Positions 1 to 9,575 of a DNA stretch of 64,000 nt are shown piece after piece (the stretch's first letter is position 1; each line of letters begins with the position of its first letter). A program made the translations under genes and the position numbers. The notes under the pieces are model-generated. The model saw only the letters and a program-made list of their open reading frames with translations. It had not been told where the DNA came from and did no database searches. Origin of the DNA: Pseudomonas sp. RC10 (GTDB lineage: Bacteria; Pseudomonadota; Gammaproteobacteria; Pseudomonadales; Pseudomonadaceae); assembly GCF_038397775.1 (NCBI RefSeq), contig NZ_CP151650.1:3658001-3722000 (forward strand). Direction: 5' to 3'.

Positions 1-439
1 CGATCCCGCGCAGCACCTGATCGAGATCGCCGTGACGAGTGATCGCCCGAAAGCGCTCTGGGTCCAGGCTGTCGAGGCTGATGTTCAGGCGTTTGACACC
101 GGCCTCTGCCAGAGGCCGCGCCAGCCGCTGCAATTGCGAGCCGTTGCTGGTCATCACCAACTCGCGCAGCCCTGGCAACGCTGCGATGCGGCGGCACAGC
201 TCGACAATGCCAGGGCGAACCAGGGGCTCACCTCCGGTCAGCCGTATCTTGCGCACGCCCAGTCCCACGAACACGGCGGCCACCCGATGCAGTTCCTCAA
301 GGCTGAGCACCTGTTGGCGGGGCAGGAAGGTCATGTGTTCGGCCATGCAATACACGCAGCGAAAATCACAGCGGTCGGTCACTGACAGCCGCAGGTAATC
401 GATGTGTCGACCAAAGCCGTCCTGCATTACCGTGTTCAT
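1..439 (-). CDS. moaA: GTP 3',8-cyclase MoaA (partial, C-terminus off window)
   Basis: Radical-SAM enzyme that starts molybdopterin synthesis by converting GTP to 3',8-cyclo-GTP. Only the first ~146 residues are in the window; the gene runs off the left edge. I translated it from the minus strand starting at the ATG ending at 439. The SAM-cluster motif CDFRCVYC (C-x3-C-x2-C) is near residue 24, followed by the family strings RLTGGEP and TSNGS. It is the last visible gene of the nar run, 13 bp after the parvulin gene, the same place as the second moaA copy (moaA1) in P. aeruginosa. That suggests a copy co-expressed with nitrate reductase to supply its cofactor. Identity is certain; the dedicated role is inferred from position. 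Confidence 0.93.
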   Translation of the reverse strand, partial: MNTVMQDGFGRHIDYLRLSVTDRCDFRCVYCMAEHMTFLPRQQVLSLEELHRVAAVFVGLGVRKIRLTGGEPLVRPGIVELCRRIAALPGLRELVMTSNGSQLQRLARPLAEAGVKRLNISLDSLDPERFRAITRHGDLDQVLRGI

Positions 440-452
440 GTTCTGCCTCCAG

Positions 453-1349
453 TTACTGCACGAGCGGCGAATCGGCGCCTTGCAGCTGAATGCCGCGGAT
501 ATCCGCTGCACCGATGAGGGTTTGCAGGTACTGCACCACCGCTTTCTGCCACACCCCTTGCTGCAACAGATTGCGGATGGAGGGTGCGACGGCCTCGTAG
601 GGCAACGGCTGACCTTCGGCCCGCTGATCGACGCTGATCACATGCCAGCCATAACGGCTCTCCAACGGCGCGTCGGCCAAACCGGTCGGCAAGGCGAACA
701 ACTGACGTTCGAGCTCCGAAACGGTCTGGCCCTTGCTGATCTGCCCCAGAGACCCTCCCTGTGCCCTCGACGGGCACGCGGAATGGGCCTTCGCCAGTTC
801 CGCGAATTGCTCGGGAAACTGGCTCAATTTCTGTTGCAACGCTTCTGCCTGGGTCAACGCCAGGCTGCGGGCCTCATCGTCGTCCGGGGCACATTCGAGC
901 AGAATGTGCCGCACCGCCAGCAAGGGCGCGCTGTGGAAGCGCACCCGGTTGCGTTCGTAGTAACCCTGACAGGTGGCCTCGTCGCAGACGGGCACCGGCA
1001 CTTCACGTTCCAGCAGTAACCGCGTGGCCGCTTCCTCCTCGTTTTCCCCTGGACCGATCTGCAATGACAGGCCCAGCGCAGCGATCCGTTGCTGCAACAG
1101 CTCACGGATCACCAATGCCCGCGCCGCACTGTAGACCGCCTCTTCACGACTGCCCGCCGGGTGATATTGCACTTCCAGCGCCATGGCCTGAGGGGTGATC
1201 GGCACCTCGTTGACCGAGACGATGGGCCATTCCTGCTCGCTGCTGGCAATCACCTCGGCGTGAGGGGCCGGCGACTCCGACGCAGCGGCACTCAACGGTT
1301 CTTGAGGCGCACAGCCGCAACCGCTGCCGCATCCACATGCTTCTGACAT
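453..1349 (-). CDS. Parvulin-type peptidylprolyl isomerase of the nar operon (NifM/PpiC-like)
   Basis: 298-residue PpiC-type prolyl isomerase. The rotamase domain covers about residues 150-245, with the parvulin signatures [32 protein letters not shown] and [12 protein letters not shown]. No signal peptide is visible, so it should act in the cytoplasm, plausibly helping fold or assemble NarGHI. It lies between narI (10-bp gap) and moaA, as the equivalent P. aeruginosa gene does. The N-terminus is odd: residues 5-13 hold five cysteines (CGCGSGCGC) ahead of an acidic linker, which could bind metal or be redox active. The exact client is unknown; NifM of nitrogenase is the closest functional precedent. 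Confidence 0.88.
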   Translation of the reverse strand: MSEACGCGSGCGCAPQEPLSAAASESPAPHAEVIASSEQEWPIVSVNEVPITPQAMALEVQYHPAGSREEAVYSAARALVIRELLQQRIAALGLSLQIGPGENEEEAATRLLLEREVPVPVCDEATCQGYYERNRVRFHSAPLLAVRHILLECAPDDDEARSLALTQAEALQQKLSQFPEQFAELAKAHSACPSRAQGGSLGQISKGQTVSELERQLFALPTGLADAPLESRYGWHVISVDQRAEGQPLPYEAVAPSIRNLLQQGVWQKAVVQYLQTLIGAADIRGIQLQGADSPLVQ

Positions 1350-1359
1350 GATCGTCTCC

Positions 1360-2040
1360 TTACGCTTTCTGCCGAACGATTTGATAGCGCCGACCGAGGT
1401 ACCAGATCGGCGCGCTGACCACGTGCACCAACCGCGTGAACGGGAACAGCACGAACAGCGTCAGCCCCAGAAACACGTGCAGCTTGTACACCAGGCTGAC
1501 CGGCGCGATGGCGGCCGCGGCCTCTTCAGGACGCAATAGCACCGTGTTCTGCGCCCACTCGGCGAGCAACACCATGACCGAGCCGTCCAGGTGTTGGGTG
1601 GAGGCGACAATCGTCAGCAGACCCAGCACCAACTGAGCCAGCAGCACCAACAGAATCAGGATGTCCGACACGCTCGACGTCGCACGAACCCGTGGGTCGG
1701 TGAGCCGTCGATGAATCAGCATGAGCAACCCGATCAGGCACAACCCGCCAAAAATGCCGCCGGAAACCATGGCCAGCAGCTGCTTGTTTTCAGTGCTGAT
1801 GACCGTGTGGTAGATCGCCGCCGGGGTCAGTAGACCGACGAAATGTCCGGCCAGCACGAACAACACCCCGATGTGAAACAGGTTGCTCGCCAAGCGCATG
1901 CCCTTGTTGGAGAGCATCTGGCTGGACCCGGCTTTCCAGGTGTACTGCGAGAGGTCGAACCGCGCCCAACTGCCGATCAGGCAGACGGCCAGTGCCACGT
2001 AGGGATAAACCCCGAACGCCAGCAAATCCCATTTAGACAT
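1360..2040 (-). CDS. narI: Respiratory nitrate reductase gamma subunit NarI
   Basis: Membrane cytochrome b subunit (226 aa, close to the usual 225) that takes electrons from quinol on the periplasmic side and passes them to NarH. The protein opens MSKWDLLAFGVYPYVA and has about five hydrophobic helices with histidines suited to bind two b hemes (for example in LFHIGVLFVLAGHFVG and VYKLHVFLGLTLF). I chose the ATG ending at 2040; the reading frame stays open upstream only as a shadow of narJ. The start overlaps the end of narJ by 8 bp, which points to translational coupling. The parvulin gene follows directly. Confidence 0.96.
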   Translation of the reverse strand: MSKWDLLAFGVYPYVALAVCLIGSWARFDLSQYTWKAGSSQMLSNKGMRLASNLFHIGVLFVLAGHFVGLLTPAAIYHTVISTENKQLLAMVSGGIFGGLCLIGLLMLIHRRLTDPRVRATSSVSDILILLVLLAQLVLGLLTIVASTQHLDGSVMVLLAEWAQNTVLLRPEEAAAAIAPVSLVYKLHVFLGLTLFVLFPFTRLVHVVSAPIWYLGRRYQIVRQKA

Positions 2041-2788
2041 GACCCACCTCCTCGTCCGGCGCGCTGGCCGGTCTCTGATCCTGAAAATCCACCCAGTGCA
2101 ACGGCACTGCGCTTTCTTCCCGGGCCTTGCCCGGTGCGTTTGGCGTGACGCCACAGCGGTCCTGCTGCTCCGCCTGCAAGAAGTCCACTGCCTCTTCCTC
2201 CCACACTTTGTCCAGCGCTTCCAACGAGTCGTCCCGGGGTTCGGCCGCGACTTTTTCGCGCAACTGGGCAACGGCCTCTACGGGTTCGGCACCGGCGATT
2301 TGCAGCAGCGCCCGGAAGCAACTGGCGTAGGCGCTTTCGCGCTCTTCAAGCCGCGCAGCCAGCAACGCCAACAGGTGCGCGATATCGGCCAAGCCCTCGC
2401 GGGCCTCCAGATCCAGGCGCGTGGACAGGTATTCCAGGTACAACGGGAGGTAGTCCGGCAGCTCCTTGACACCAATGGCAAACCCGGCGGATTCGTATTG
2501 GGCAAGCATGTCGACCATGGCCTGCCCCCGGTCGCGGGACTCTCCATGGACATGTTCGAACAGCAGCAACGACAGCGAACGGCCGCGACCGAACAGCGCA
2601 CCGTAGTGCTCCTGGCCATCCATCAAGTCCTGATTGCAGATCAGCGCCAGCAACTGGAACAGCGCCACCCGCTGTGGCGGGCTGATTTCCCGCGCTTGAA
2701 GGATGGCTTGCTCCAACTCTGCCCTGCCGTCCACCAGGTGTTCAGCCGGGTAGTCCAACAGCAATGAAATCACCTTGAGAATGCGCAT
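2033..2788 (-). CDS. narJ: Nitrate reductase molybdenum-cofactor assembly chaperone NarJ
   Basis: 251-residue cytoplasmic chaperone of the TorD/NarJ family. It binds apo-NarG and lets cofactor enter before the complex docks on NarI; it is not part of the mature enzyme. It starts MRILKVISLLLDYP at the ATG ending at 2788 and has the family pattern LLLFEHVHGESRDRGQAM and YLPLYLEYLS. The acidic, low-complexity C-terminus is usual. It begins 2 bp after narH and overlaps narI by 8 bp, inside the narGHJI run. Confidence 0.95.
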   Translation of the reverse strand: MRILKVISLLLDYPAEHLVDGRAELEQAILQAREISPPQRVALFQLLALICNQDLMDGQEHYGALFGRGRSLSLLLFEHVHGESRDRGQAMVDMLAQYESAGFAIGVKELPDYLPLYLEYLSTRLDLEAREGLADIAHLLALLAARLEERESAYASCFRALLQIAGAEPVEAVAQLREKVAAEPRDDSLEALDKVWEEEAVDFLQAEQQDRCGVTPNAPGKAREESAVPLHWVDFQDQRPASAPDEEVGHV

Positions 2789-2790
2789 GC

Positions 2791-4329
2791 TCACTCCTCC
2801 CACAGCTGAACGGTGTTGATGATGTCCCGGCGATTGGCCTTCTTCGCGCCGAACAGATTGGTGTCCGACGTCCCGTTGCAGCCGCTGCCGAAACTGAACC
2901 CACACCCGGAACGCTCGGCGAAAGCATCGCTCATCGCCTCTTCGCGGTGGGCACTGGGGATCACGTACCGGTCTTCGTAATTGGCAATGGCCAGGTAGCG
3001 GTACATCTCTTCGACCTGGCTCACGCTCAGCCCCACATCGTCCAGGACCTGAAGATCCTGGACGCCATCGACCTGCTCGGAGCGCTTGTAGGCGCGCATG
3101 GCCAGCAAGCGCTTGAGCGCTCGCTTCACCGGTTTCTCATCCCCCGCCGTGAGCAGGTTGGCGAGGTAGCGCAACGGAATGCGCAGGCTGTCGACGTCCG
3201 GGATCACCCCGTTCATGCCAACGGTGCCCGCTGCGGCGGCGTTTTGAATCGGCGACAGCGGCGGGACGTACCAGACCATCGGCAGCGTCCGGTACTCTGG
3301 GTGCAACGGCAGCGCCAGCTTCCAGTCCACCGCCATTTTGTACACCGGCGAGCGTTGCGCCGCGTCGATGACCGATCGCGGCACGCCGTCTTCCAGGGCC
3401 TGGCGAATCACCGCTGGATCGTTCGGGTCGAGAAAAATGTCCAGTTGTTGCTCGTACAGGTCTCGCTCGTGAGGGGTGCTCGCGACTTCACTGATGCGAT
3501 CGGCGTCGTACAGCAGCACGCCCAGGTAACGAATCCGCCCGACGCAGGTTTCGGCACACACGGTCGGCATGCCGGCCTCGATCCTCGGGTAGCAGAAAAT
3601 GCATTTCTCGGACTTGCCGCTTTTCCAGTTGAAGTAGATCTTTTTGTACGGGCAGCCGCTGATGCACATGCGCCAGCCACGGCATTTTTCCTGGTCGATC
3701 AGGACGATGCCGTCTTCTTCGCGCTTGTAGATCGCACCACTGGGGCAGGACGCTGCGCACGCCGGGTTGAGGCAGTGCTCACACAGACGCGGCAAATACA
3801 TCATGAACGTGTTTTCGTACTCGCCGTAAATGTCCGCCTGGATCTGATCGAAGTTCTTGTCTTTGCGCCGCTTGGCGAACTCGGTGCCGAGGATTTCTTC
3901 CCAGTTCGGACCCCACTCGATTTTTTCCATGCGCTTGCCGGACACCAGCGACCTTGGGCGAGCTGTTGGCTGATGCACGCCCAGCGGTGCGGTGTGCAGG
4001 TGCTGGTAGTCGAAATCGAACGGCTCGTAGTAGTCGTCGAGGGTCGGCAGATCGGGGTTGGCGAACAGGTTCGCCAACACGCGGAACTTGCCGCCAATGC
4101 GCGGCGTGATCGAGCCATTGGCGTTGCGCAGCCAGCCGCCTTTCCACTTGTCCTGGTTTTCCCATTCTTTCGGGTAGCCGATGCCGGGTTTGGTTTCGAC
4201 GTTGTTGAACCAGGCGTATTCCATGCCTTCTCGGCTGGTCCACACGTTCTTGCAGGTGATCGAACAGGTGTGACAGCCGATGCATTTGTCCAGGTTCAGG
4301 ACCATGCCCACTTGTGAACGAATCTTCAT
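2791..4329 (-). CDS. narH: Respiratory nitrate reductase beta subunit NarH
   Basis: 512-residue iron-sulfur subunit that carries electrons from NarI hemes to NarG. It opens MKIRSQVGMVLNLDKCIGCHTCSITC, giving the first four-cysteine cluster. Two more cysteine groups lie near residues 183-196 (CEHCLNPACAASCPSG) and 216-227. In the last, CRGWRMCISGC, a tryptophan replaces one cysteine; in the family this is the [3Fe-4S] site, so it is expected and not a defect. The C-terminal tail contains SGCGFSFGSGCNG. It lies 11 bp after narG. Confidence 0.97.
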   Translation of the reverse strand: MKIRSQVGMVLNLDKCIGCHTCSITCKNVWTSREGMEYAWFNNVETKPGIGYPKEWENQDKWKGGWLRNANGSITPRIGGKFRVLANLFANPDLPTLDDYYEPFDFDYQHLHTAPLGVHQPTARPRSLVSGKRMEKIEWGPNWEEILGTEFAKRRKDKNFDQIQADIYGEYENTFMMYLPRLCEHCLNPACAASCPSGAIYKREEDGIVLIDQEKCRGWRMCISGCPYKKIYFNWKSGKSEKCIFCYPRIEAGMPTVCAETCVGRIRYLGVLLYDADRISEVASTPHERDLYEQQLDIFLDPNDPAVIRQALEDGVPRSVIDAAQRSPVYKMAVDWKLALPLHPEYRTLPMVWYVPPLSPIQNAAAAGTVGMNGVIPDVDSLRIPLRYLANLLTAGDEKPVKRALKRLLAMRAYKRSEQVDGVQDLQVLDDVGLSVSQVEEMYRYLAIANYEDRYVIPSAHREEAMSDAFAERSGCGFSFGSGCNGTSDTNLFGAKKANRRDIINTVQLWEE

Positions 4330-4340
4330 GACAGCGCTCC

Positions 4341-7300
4341 TTACTCGATCTCGGTTGGCAGAGGACGCGGCAGGTCATCGCCGTCCGATCCTTCGAGCCA
4401 ATCGACCTTGGCCATCTTGCGCACCACGACGAATTCGTCGCGGTTGCAACCAACCGTGCCGTAATAGTTGAAACCGTAGGCCTGCTGCGCATAGCCGCCG
4501 ATCATGTGGGTCGGTTTGAGCACCACGCGGGTGACCGAGTTGTGGTGGCCGCCCCGGGTCTTGGTAGTCTCGGAGCCGGGCACATTCACGATGCGTTCCT
4601 GGGCGTGGTACATCATCACCATGCCCTCCTTGACCCGCTGGCTGACCACGGCACGGGCGGTCAGCGCACCGTTGGCGTTGAAGCACTCGACCCAGTCGTT
4701 GTCTTCGATGCTCGCGCGTTTCGCGTCGACCTCGGACAGCCAGATGATCGGGCCGCCGCGACTCAGGGTGAGCATCAACAGGTTGTCGCTGTACGTGCTG
4801 TGGATGCCCCATTTCTGGTGCGGGGTGATCCAGTTCAGGACGATTTCGGTCTGCCCGTTGCTGTGTTTGCCCTTCACGCCTGCGATGGTCCGGGTGTCGA
4901 CTGGCGGCCGGTAGCTCATCAATTGCTCACCGAACGCCTGCATCCACGGGTGATCCTGATAGAACTGCTGGCGCCCGGTGATCGTCCGCCACGGAATGTT
5001 CTCGTGAACGTTGGTGTAGCCCGCGTTGTAGCTGACATGCTCGTCTTCCAGACCCGACCAGGTAGGGCTTGAAATGATCTTGCGCGGCTGCGCCTGAATG
5101 TCCCGGAACCGGATCGCTTCGTGGGCCTTGGGCAAGGCAAGGTGGCTATGGTCGATGCCGGTAAACTTCGACAGTGCCGCCCATGCCTTGACCGCCACAT
5201 GGCCGTTGGTTTCCGGCGCCAGGGACAAGATCACTTCTGCGGCGTCGATGGCGGTTTCGATCTTCGGACGATCGTGACTGATGCCCTCGTCGGTGCTGCG
5301 GTAGTTCAACTCGCCGAGGAATTTCACCTCCTCTTCTGTGTTCCAGTTGATGCCCTTGCCGCCGTTGCCGAGCTTCTCCAGCAGCGGCCCCAGTGAGGTG
5401 AACTGCTTGTAGATGTTGGGGTAGTTGCGCTCCACCACTTGCAGGTTCGGGGCGTTCTTGCCGGGCACCGGTGGGACGCCTGCGGTTTTCCAGTCCGTGC
5501 CACCGAACGGCTGCGCCAGTTCACCGACACTGTCGTGCAGCAAGGGCACGCTGACCAGATCCTGTTCGACGCCCAGATGCCCTTCGGCCATGGACGAAAA
5601 AGCCTTGGCGATGCCCTTGTAGATCTCCCAGTCCGAACGAGACTCCCAAGCCGGGTCGATGGCAGCGGACAGCGGATGAATGAAGGGGTGCATGTCCGAG
5701 GTGTTCATGTCGTCCTTCTCGTACCAGGTCGCCGTCGGCAGCACGATGTCGGAATACACGCAGGTCGAGGACATGCGGAAATCCAGGGTGGTAACCAAGT
5801 CGAGCTTGCCGATGGCGCCCTCATCCACCCACTCGGCCTCTGTCGGCTTGCACGCACCGACCTGGCCGATGTCCTCGTTCAACACGCCGTTTCGGGTGCC
5901 CAGCAGGTACTTGAGCATGTACTCATGCCCCTTGCCGGACGACCCGAGCAGGTTCGAGCGCCAGATGAACATATTGCGCGGGAAGTTGACCGGATTGTCT
6001 GGCTGTTCGCAGGCGAAACGGATCGAGCCGTCCTGCCACGCCTTGACCATGTAGTCCTTGGGCGGCATCCCGGCAGCAGCGGCGTCCCGGCAGATGTTCA
6101 GCGGATTGGTGTTGAATTGCGGCGCGCTCGGCAGCCAGCCCGCACGTTCGGCGCGGATGTTGTAATCCAGCGCGTGCTCGGGGAATTCGCGTTTGTCGGC
6201 GAGGGGCGAGAGTACGTCGTGCATGCTCATCTTCTCGTGCCGCCACTGCGAGCTGTGGCCGTAGAAGAAGCTGGTGCCATTCATCTGGCGGGGTGGACGG
6301 CTCCAGTCCAGACCGAACGCCAGCGGCAGCCAGCCGCACTGAGGACGCAGCTTTTCCTGGCCGACGTAATGCGCCCAGCCGCCCCCGGTCTGACCCACGC
6401 AACCGCAAAGCATGAGCATGTTGATCAGCCCGCGGTAGTTCATGTCCATGTGGTACCAGTGGTTCATTGCCGCGCCGACGATGATCATCGAGCGGCCACG
6501 GGTCTTGTCGGCGTTGTCGGCGAACTCCCGGGCGATCTGGATCGCTTTTTCACGGCTGACGCCGGTGATTCGCTCCTGCCAGGCCGGTGTGCCCGGCACG
6601 TTCGCATCGTCATAGGAGCGCGCGACATTGGCACCGCCCAGGCCTCGATCGATGGCCAGGTTGGCCGCAGAGAGGTCGAACACCGTGGCCACTTTGACTT
6701 GCCGCCCGTCCGCCAGAATCAGGTTGCGCACCGGCACCCGGCGGTATTGCACTGCCTCACCGGCCACGTGCTGGAAGTGGTCGTGGGCCTGTCCCCCGAA
6801 GTAAGGGAAAGCGACCTCGGCCACGTCACCGCCAATCTGGCTCAGGGTCAGATCGACATCGCGCCCGGCCCCGCCTTCACGGGACAAGATGTTCCACTTG
6901 CCCTGCTCGCCCCAGCGATAACCGATCGAACCCTGTGGCGACACCAGTTCGCCGTCCGCATCGAGGGCAATGGTTTTCCATTCCGGGTTGTTCTCCTGAC
7001 CCAGGTTGCCGGCCAGGTCCGAAGCCCGCAGAAAACGGTCGGGCTGATAGCCATTGCCAGGCGCGACCCCCAGCATCGGCTTGAGCAGCACCAATACGGG
7101 TAAATCCGTGTAGCGTTTGGCGTACTCAGTGAAATACGCACTGGGCCGGTCCAGATGAAACTCTTTGAAGATCACATGATTGAAGGCCTGGGCCAGCGCA
7201 GCATCGGTGCCTTGCTTGGGGTTGAGCCACAGGTCAGTGAGCTTGGCGACTTCGGAGTAATCCGGGGTGATCGCCACCGTCTTGGTGCCCTTGTAACGCA

Positions 7301-8108
7301 CCTCCGTGAAGAAGTGCGCGTCCGGCGTGCGGGTCTGCGGGACGTTCGAACCCCAGGCGATGATGTAATTGGAGTTGTACCAGTCGGCGGACTCCGGCAC
7401 GTCAGTCTGCTCGCCCCAGACCATGGGCGAAGCCGGTGGCAGATCGCAGTACCAATCGTAGAAACTCAGACAGGTCCCGCCGATCAACGACAGGTAACGG
7501 GCACCGGCAGCGTAGCTGACCATGGACATGGCCGGGATCGGGGAAAACCCCACCACCCGGTCCGGCCCAAATTGCTTGACGGTGTAGACGTTGGCCGCGG
7601 CAATGATCTCGTTGACCTCGTCCCACGTCGAACGGATGAAGCCGCCCATGCCGCGTTTGCTCTTATACGACTCGGCCTTGCTCTTGTCCTCGACGATGCT
7701 CGCCCATGCTTCCACCGGTGCGAGGGTCTGCCGCGCTTCACGCCACAGCTTGAGCAGCGGCTTGCGGATTTTCGGGTACTTCAGCCGGTTGGCGCTGTAG
7801 ATGTACCAGCTGTAACTGGCACCTCGCGGACAGCCGCGCGGTTCGTGGTTGGGCAGGTCGTTGCGCGTGCGCGGGTAGTCGGTTTGCTGGGTTTCCCAGG
7901 TGATCAGGCCGTTCTTCACGTAGATTTTCCACGAGCAGGAACCGGTGCAATTCACGCCGTGAGTCGAGCGCACGATCTTGTCGTACTGCCAGCGGGACCG
8001 ATAGACGTTTTCCCAGTCGCGGGACTCTTTGCGCGTCTCTCCGTGACCGTCGGAAAACTCGTTTTGCTTGCGGTTGAAGTACCGCAATTGATCGAGCAGA
8101 TGGCTCAT
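4341..8108 (-). CDS. narG: Respiratory nitrate reductase alpha subunit NarG
   Basis: 1255-residue catalytic subunit (E. coli NarG is 1247). It reduces nitrate to nitrite at a bis-MGD molybdenum centre on the cytoplasmic side. The N-terminus carries the His/Cys set for the FS0 [4Fe-4S] cluster (THGVNCTGSCSW near residues 49-60, with a later Cys in RGCPRGASYSW). There is no twin-arginine leader, as expected for the cytoplasm-facing type. Family strings such as YNSNYIIAWGSNVPQTRTPDAHF, with the Asp region for Mo, are intact. There is no frameshift over the full length. The run continues without a real gap into narH, and narK2 ends 69 bp upstream. Confidence 0.98.
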   Translation of the reverse strand: MSHLLDQLRYFNRKQNEFSDGHGETRKESRDWENVYRSRWQYDKIVRSTHGVNCTGSCSWKIYVKNGLITWETQQTDYPRTRNDLPNHEPRGCPRGASYSWYIYSANRLKYPKIRKPLLKLWREARQTLAPVEAWASIVEDKSKAESYKSKRGMGGFIRSTWDEVNEIIAAANVYTVKQFGPDRVVGFSPIPAMSMVSYAAGARYLSLIGGTCLSFYDWYCDLPPASPMVWGEQTDVPESADWYNSNYIIAWGSNVPQTRTPDAHFFTEVRYKGTKTVAITPDYSEVAKLTDLWLNPKQGTDAALAQAFNHVIFKEFHLDRPSAYFTEYAKRYTDLPVLVLLKPMLGVAPGNGYQPDRFLRASDLAGNLGQENNPEWKTIALDADGELVSPQGSIGYRWGEQGKWNILSREGGAGRDVDLTLSQIGGDVAEVAFPYFGGQAHDHFQHVAGEAVQYRRVPVRNLILADGRQVKVATVFDLSAANLAIDRGLGGANVARSYDDANVPGTPAWQERITGVSREKAIQIAREFADNADKTRGRSMIIVGAAMNHWYHMDMNYRGLINMLMLCGCVGQTGGGWAHYVGQEKLRPQCGWLPLAFGLDWSRPPRQMNGTSFFYGHSSQWRHEKMSMHDVLSPLADKREFPEHALDYNIRAERAGWLPSAPQFNTNPLNICRDAAAAGMPPKDYMVKAWQDGSIRFACEQPDNPVNFPRNMFIWRSNLLGSSGKGHEYMLKYLLGTRNGVLNEDIGQVGACKPTEAEWVDEGAIGKLDLVTTLDFRMSSTCVYSDIVLPTATWYEKDDMNTSDMHPFIHPLSAAIDPAWESRSDWEIYKGIAKAFSSMAEGHLGVEQDLVSVPLLHDSVGELAQPFGGTDWKTAGVPPVPGKNAPNLQVVERNYPNIYKQFTSLGPLLEKLGNGGKGINWNTEEEVKFLGELNYRSTDEGISHDRPKIETAIDAAEVILSLAPETNGHVAVKAWAALSKFTGIDHSHLALPKAHEAIRFRDIQAQPRKIISSPTWSGLEDEHVSYNAGYTNVHENIPWRTITGRQQFYQDHPWMQAFGEQLMSYRPPVDTRTIAGVKGKHSNGQTEIVLNWITPHQKWGIHSTYSDNLLMLTLSRGGPIIWLSEVDAKRASIEDNDWVECFNANGALTARAVVSQRVKEGMVMMYHAQERIVNVPGSETTKTRGGHHNSVTRVVLKPTHMIGGYAQQAYGFNYYGTVGCNRDEFVVVRKMAKVDWLEGSDGDDLPRPLPTEIE

Positions 8109-8177
8109 GATGCTGTCCTCTCAGGCTTGCAGTGGGGTTCTGTGCCCCATACACACAACGGTTGGGTTAGGGTCATG

Positions 8178-9575
8178 TCAGCACGGGGTTTGCGCGCCCT
8201 TGCGGGCGTACCACCACCAGGTCACGACGATGCAACTCAGGTAAAAACCGATGAACATGTAGAAGGCCATCGCCGGGCTGCCGGTCATGGCCATCGAGCT
8301 GCCAAAACTCTTGGGAATGAAGAACGCGCCGAAGGCCCCCATGGCCGAGCTGAAACCCAGCACCGCAGCAGACTCCTTGCCCGCATCCTTGATGGCCTGC
8401 TCCCGGGCTTTAAGATCCTGACCCTCGCTGGCCCGCTCGTGCAGGGTGCGGAAGATCACGGGAATCATGCGAAAGGTGGAACCGTTGCCGATGCCGGTGG
8501 TGAAAAACAGCAGCATGAACATCGCCAGGAAACCGTAAAAATGGCCGCTGTCGCCCTGTTCGGGAATGAAATGCAGTACACCGAACACCATCACGATCAT
8601 CAGCACGAAGTTCCATAAGGTGACCCGCGCGCCGCCCAGTTGGTCGGCCAGCCACCCACCCAGCGGACGCACCAGCGCACCCACGAGAGGACCGAGAAAG
8701 GCGAAGGCCAGGGCGTTGACGTCCGGGAATGCCGTCTTGATCAGCATCGGAAATGCTGCGGAAAAACCAATGAATGAGCCAAAAGTCGCCAGGTACAACC
8801 AGCACATCAGCCAGTTGTGCTTGCGCTTGAAAATGACCGCCTGCTCGCTGAACGACGCCTTCGCGCTGGACAGGTCGTTCATGCCAAACCAGGCGAGCAG
8901 CGTGACCACGGCAATGAATGGCACCCAGACCCAGCCCGCGTTTTGCAGCCACAGACGGCTGCCATCCGTCAGGGTTTGCGGCTGACCGCCCCAGATGCCG
9001 AACACGCCCAGGGTGATCACCAGGGGCACGGCGAACTGCATGACCGAGACCCCGAGATTGCCCAGGCCTGCGTTCAGCCCCAGCGCGGTGCCCTGCTGTG
9101 CCTTGGGGTAGAAAAAGCTGATGTTGGACATGCTGGAGGCGAAATTGCCGCCGCCGAAACCACACAGCAGTGCAATGATCACGAACACCTCGTAGGGCGT
9201 ATTCGGGTCCTGGACCGCATAGCCCATCCACACCGTCGGCAGCAGCAACGACGCGGTGCTGAGCGCTGTCCAGCGACGGCCACCCAACACCGGCACCATG
9301 AACGAGTAGAAGACCCGCAACGTCGCACCCGACAAACCGGGCAACGCCGCCAGCCAGAACAGTTGATCCGTGCTGAAGGCGAAGCCGATTGCATTGAGGC
9401 GCACGATTACCGTGCTCCAGACCATCCACACTGCGAAGGCCAGCAGCAGCGCGGGAATCGAAATCCACAGGTTGCGCGTCGCGATCTTTTTACCCTTGTG
9501 CTCCCAGAACGCAGGGTCTTCGGGGCGCCAATCGTGTATGACCGGGCCGACGTCTGGTTGTTTATGAACCGACAT
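8178..9575 (-). CDS. narK2: Nitrate/nitrite transporter NarK2 (MFS)
   Basis: 465-residue MFS protein of the nitrate/nitrite porter family with about 12 membrane segments. It has the glycine-rich nitrate signature GFGGGNFASSMSNISFFYP and later GIGNGSTFRMIPVIF. It is the longer of two adjacent transporters, matching NarK2 in length and place (468 aa in P. aeruginosa), and is expected to exchange nitrate for nitrite. The start is the ATG ending at 9575, preceded by GGAGACA; the start overlaps the end of narK1 by 14 bp. Its job is to feed NarG at the inner face and export nitrite during anaerobic respiration. Confidence 0.94.
   Translation of the reverse strand: MSVHKQPDVGPVIHDWRPEDPAFWEHKGKKIATRNLWISIPALLLAFAVWMVWSTVIVRLNAIGFAFSTDQLFWLAALPGLSGATLRVFYSFMVPVLGGRRWTALSTASLLLPTVWMGYAVQDPNTPYEVFVIIALLCGFGGGNFASSMSNISFFYPKAQQGTALGLNAGLGNLGVSVMQFAVPLVITLGVFGIWGGQPQTLTDGSRLWLQNAGWVWVPFIAVVTLLAWFGMNDLSSAKASFSEQAVIFKRKHNWLMCWLYLATFGSFIGFSAAFPMLIKTAFPDVNALAFAFLGPLVGALVRPLGGWLADQLGGARVTLWNFVLMIVMVFGVLHFIPEQGDSGHFYGFLAMFMLLFFTTGIGNGSTFRMIPVIFRTLHERASEGQDLKAREQAIKDAGKESAAVLGFSSAMGAFGAFFIPKSFGSSMAMTGSPAMAFYMFIGFYLSCIVVTWWWYARKGAQTPC

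Noticed and set aside
3619..3684. Missing cysteine in a NarH cluster motif as a mutation
   Set aside because: Trp at this place is normal for NarH and marks the [3Fe-4S] cluster.
7155..8618. 487-residue plus-strand frame across the narG start and the narG-narK2 gap
   Set aside because: Antisense to narG and narK2; low-information composition typical of mirror frames.
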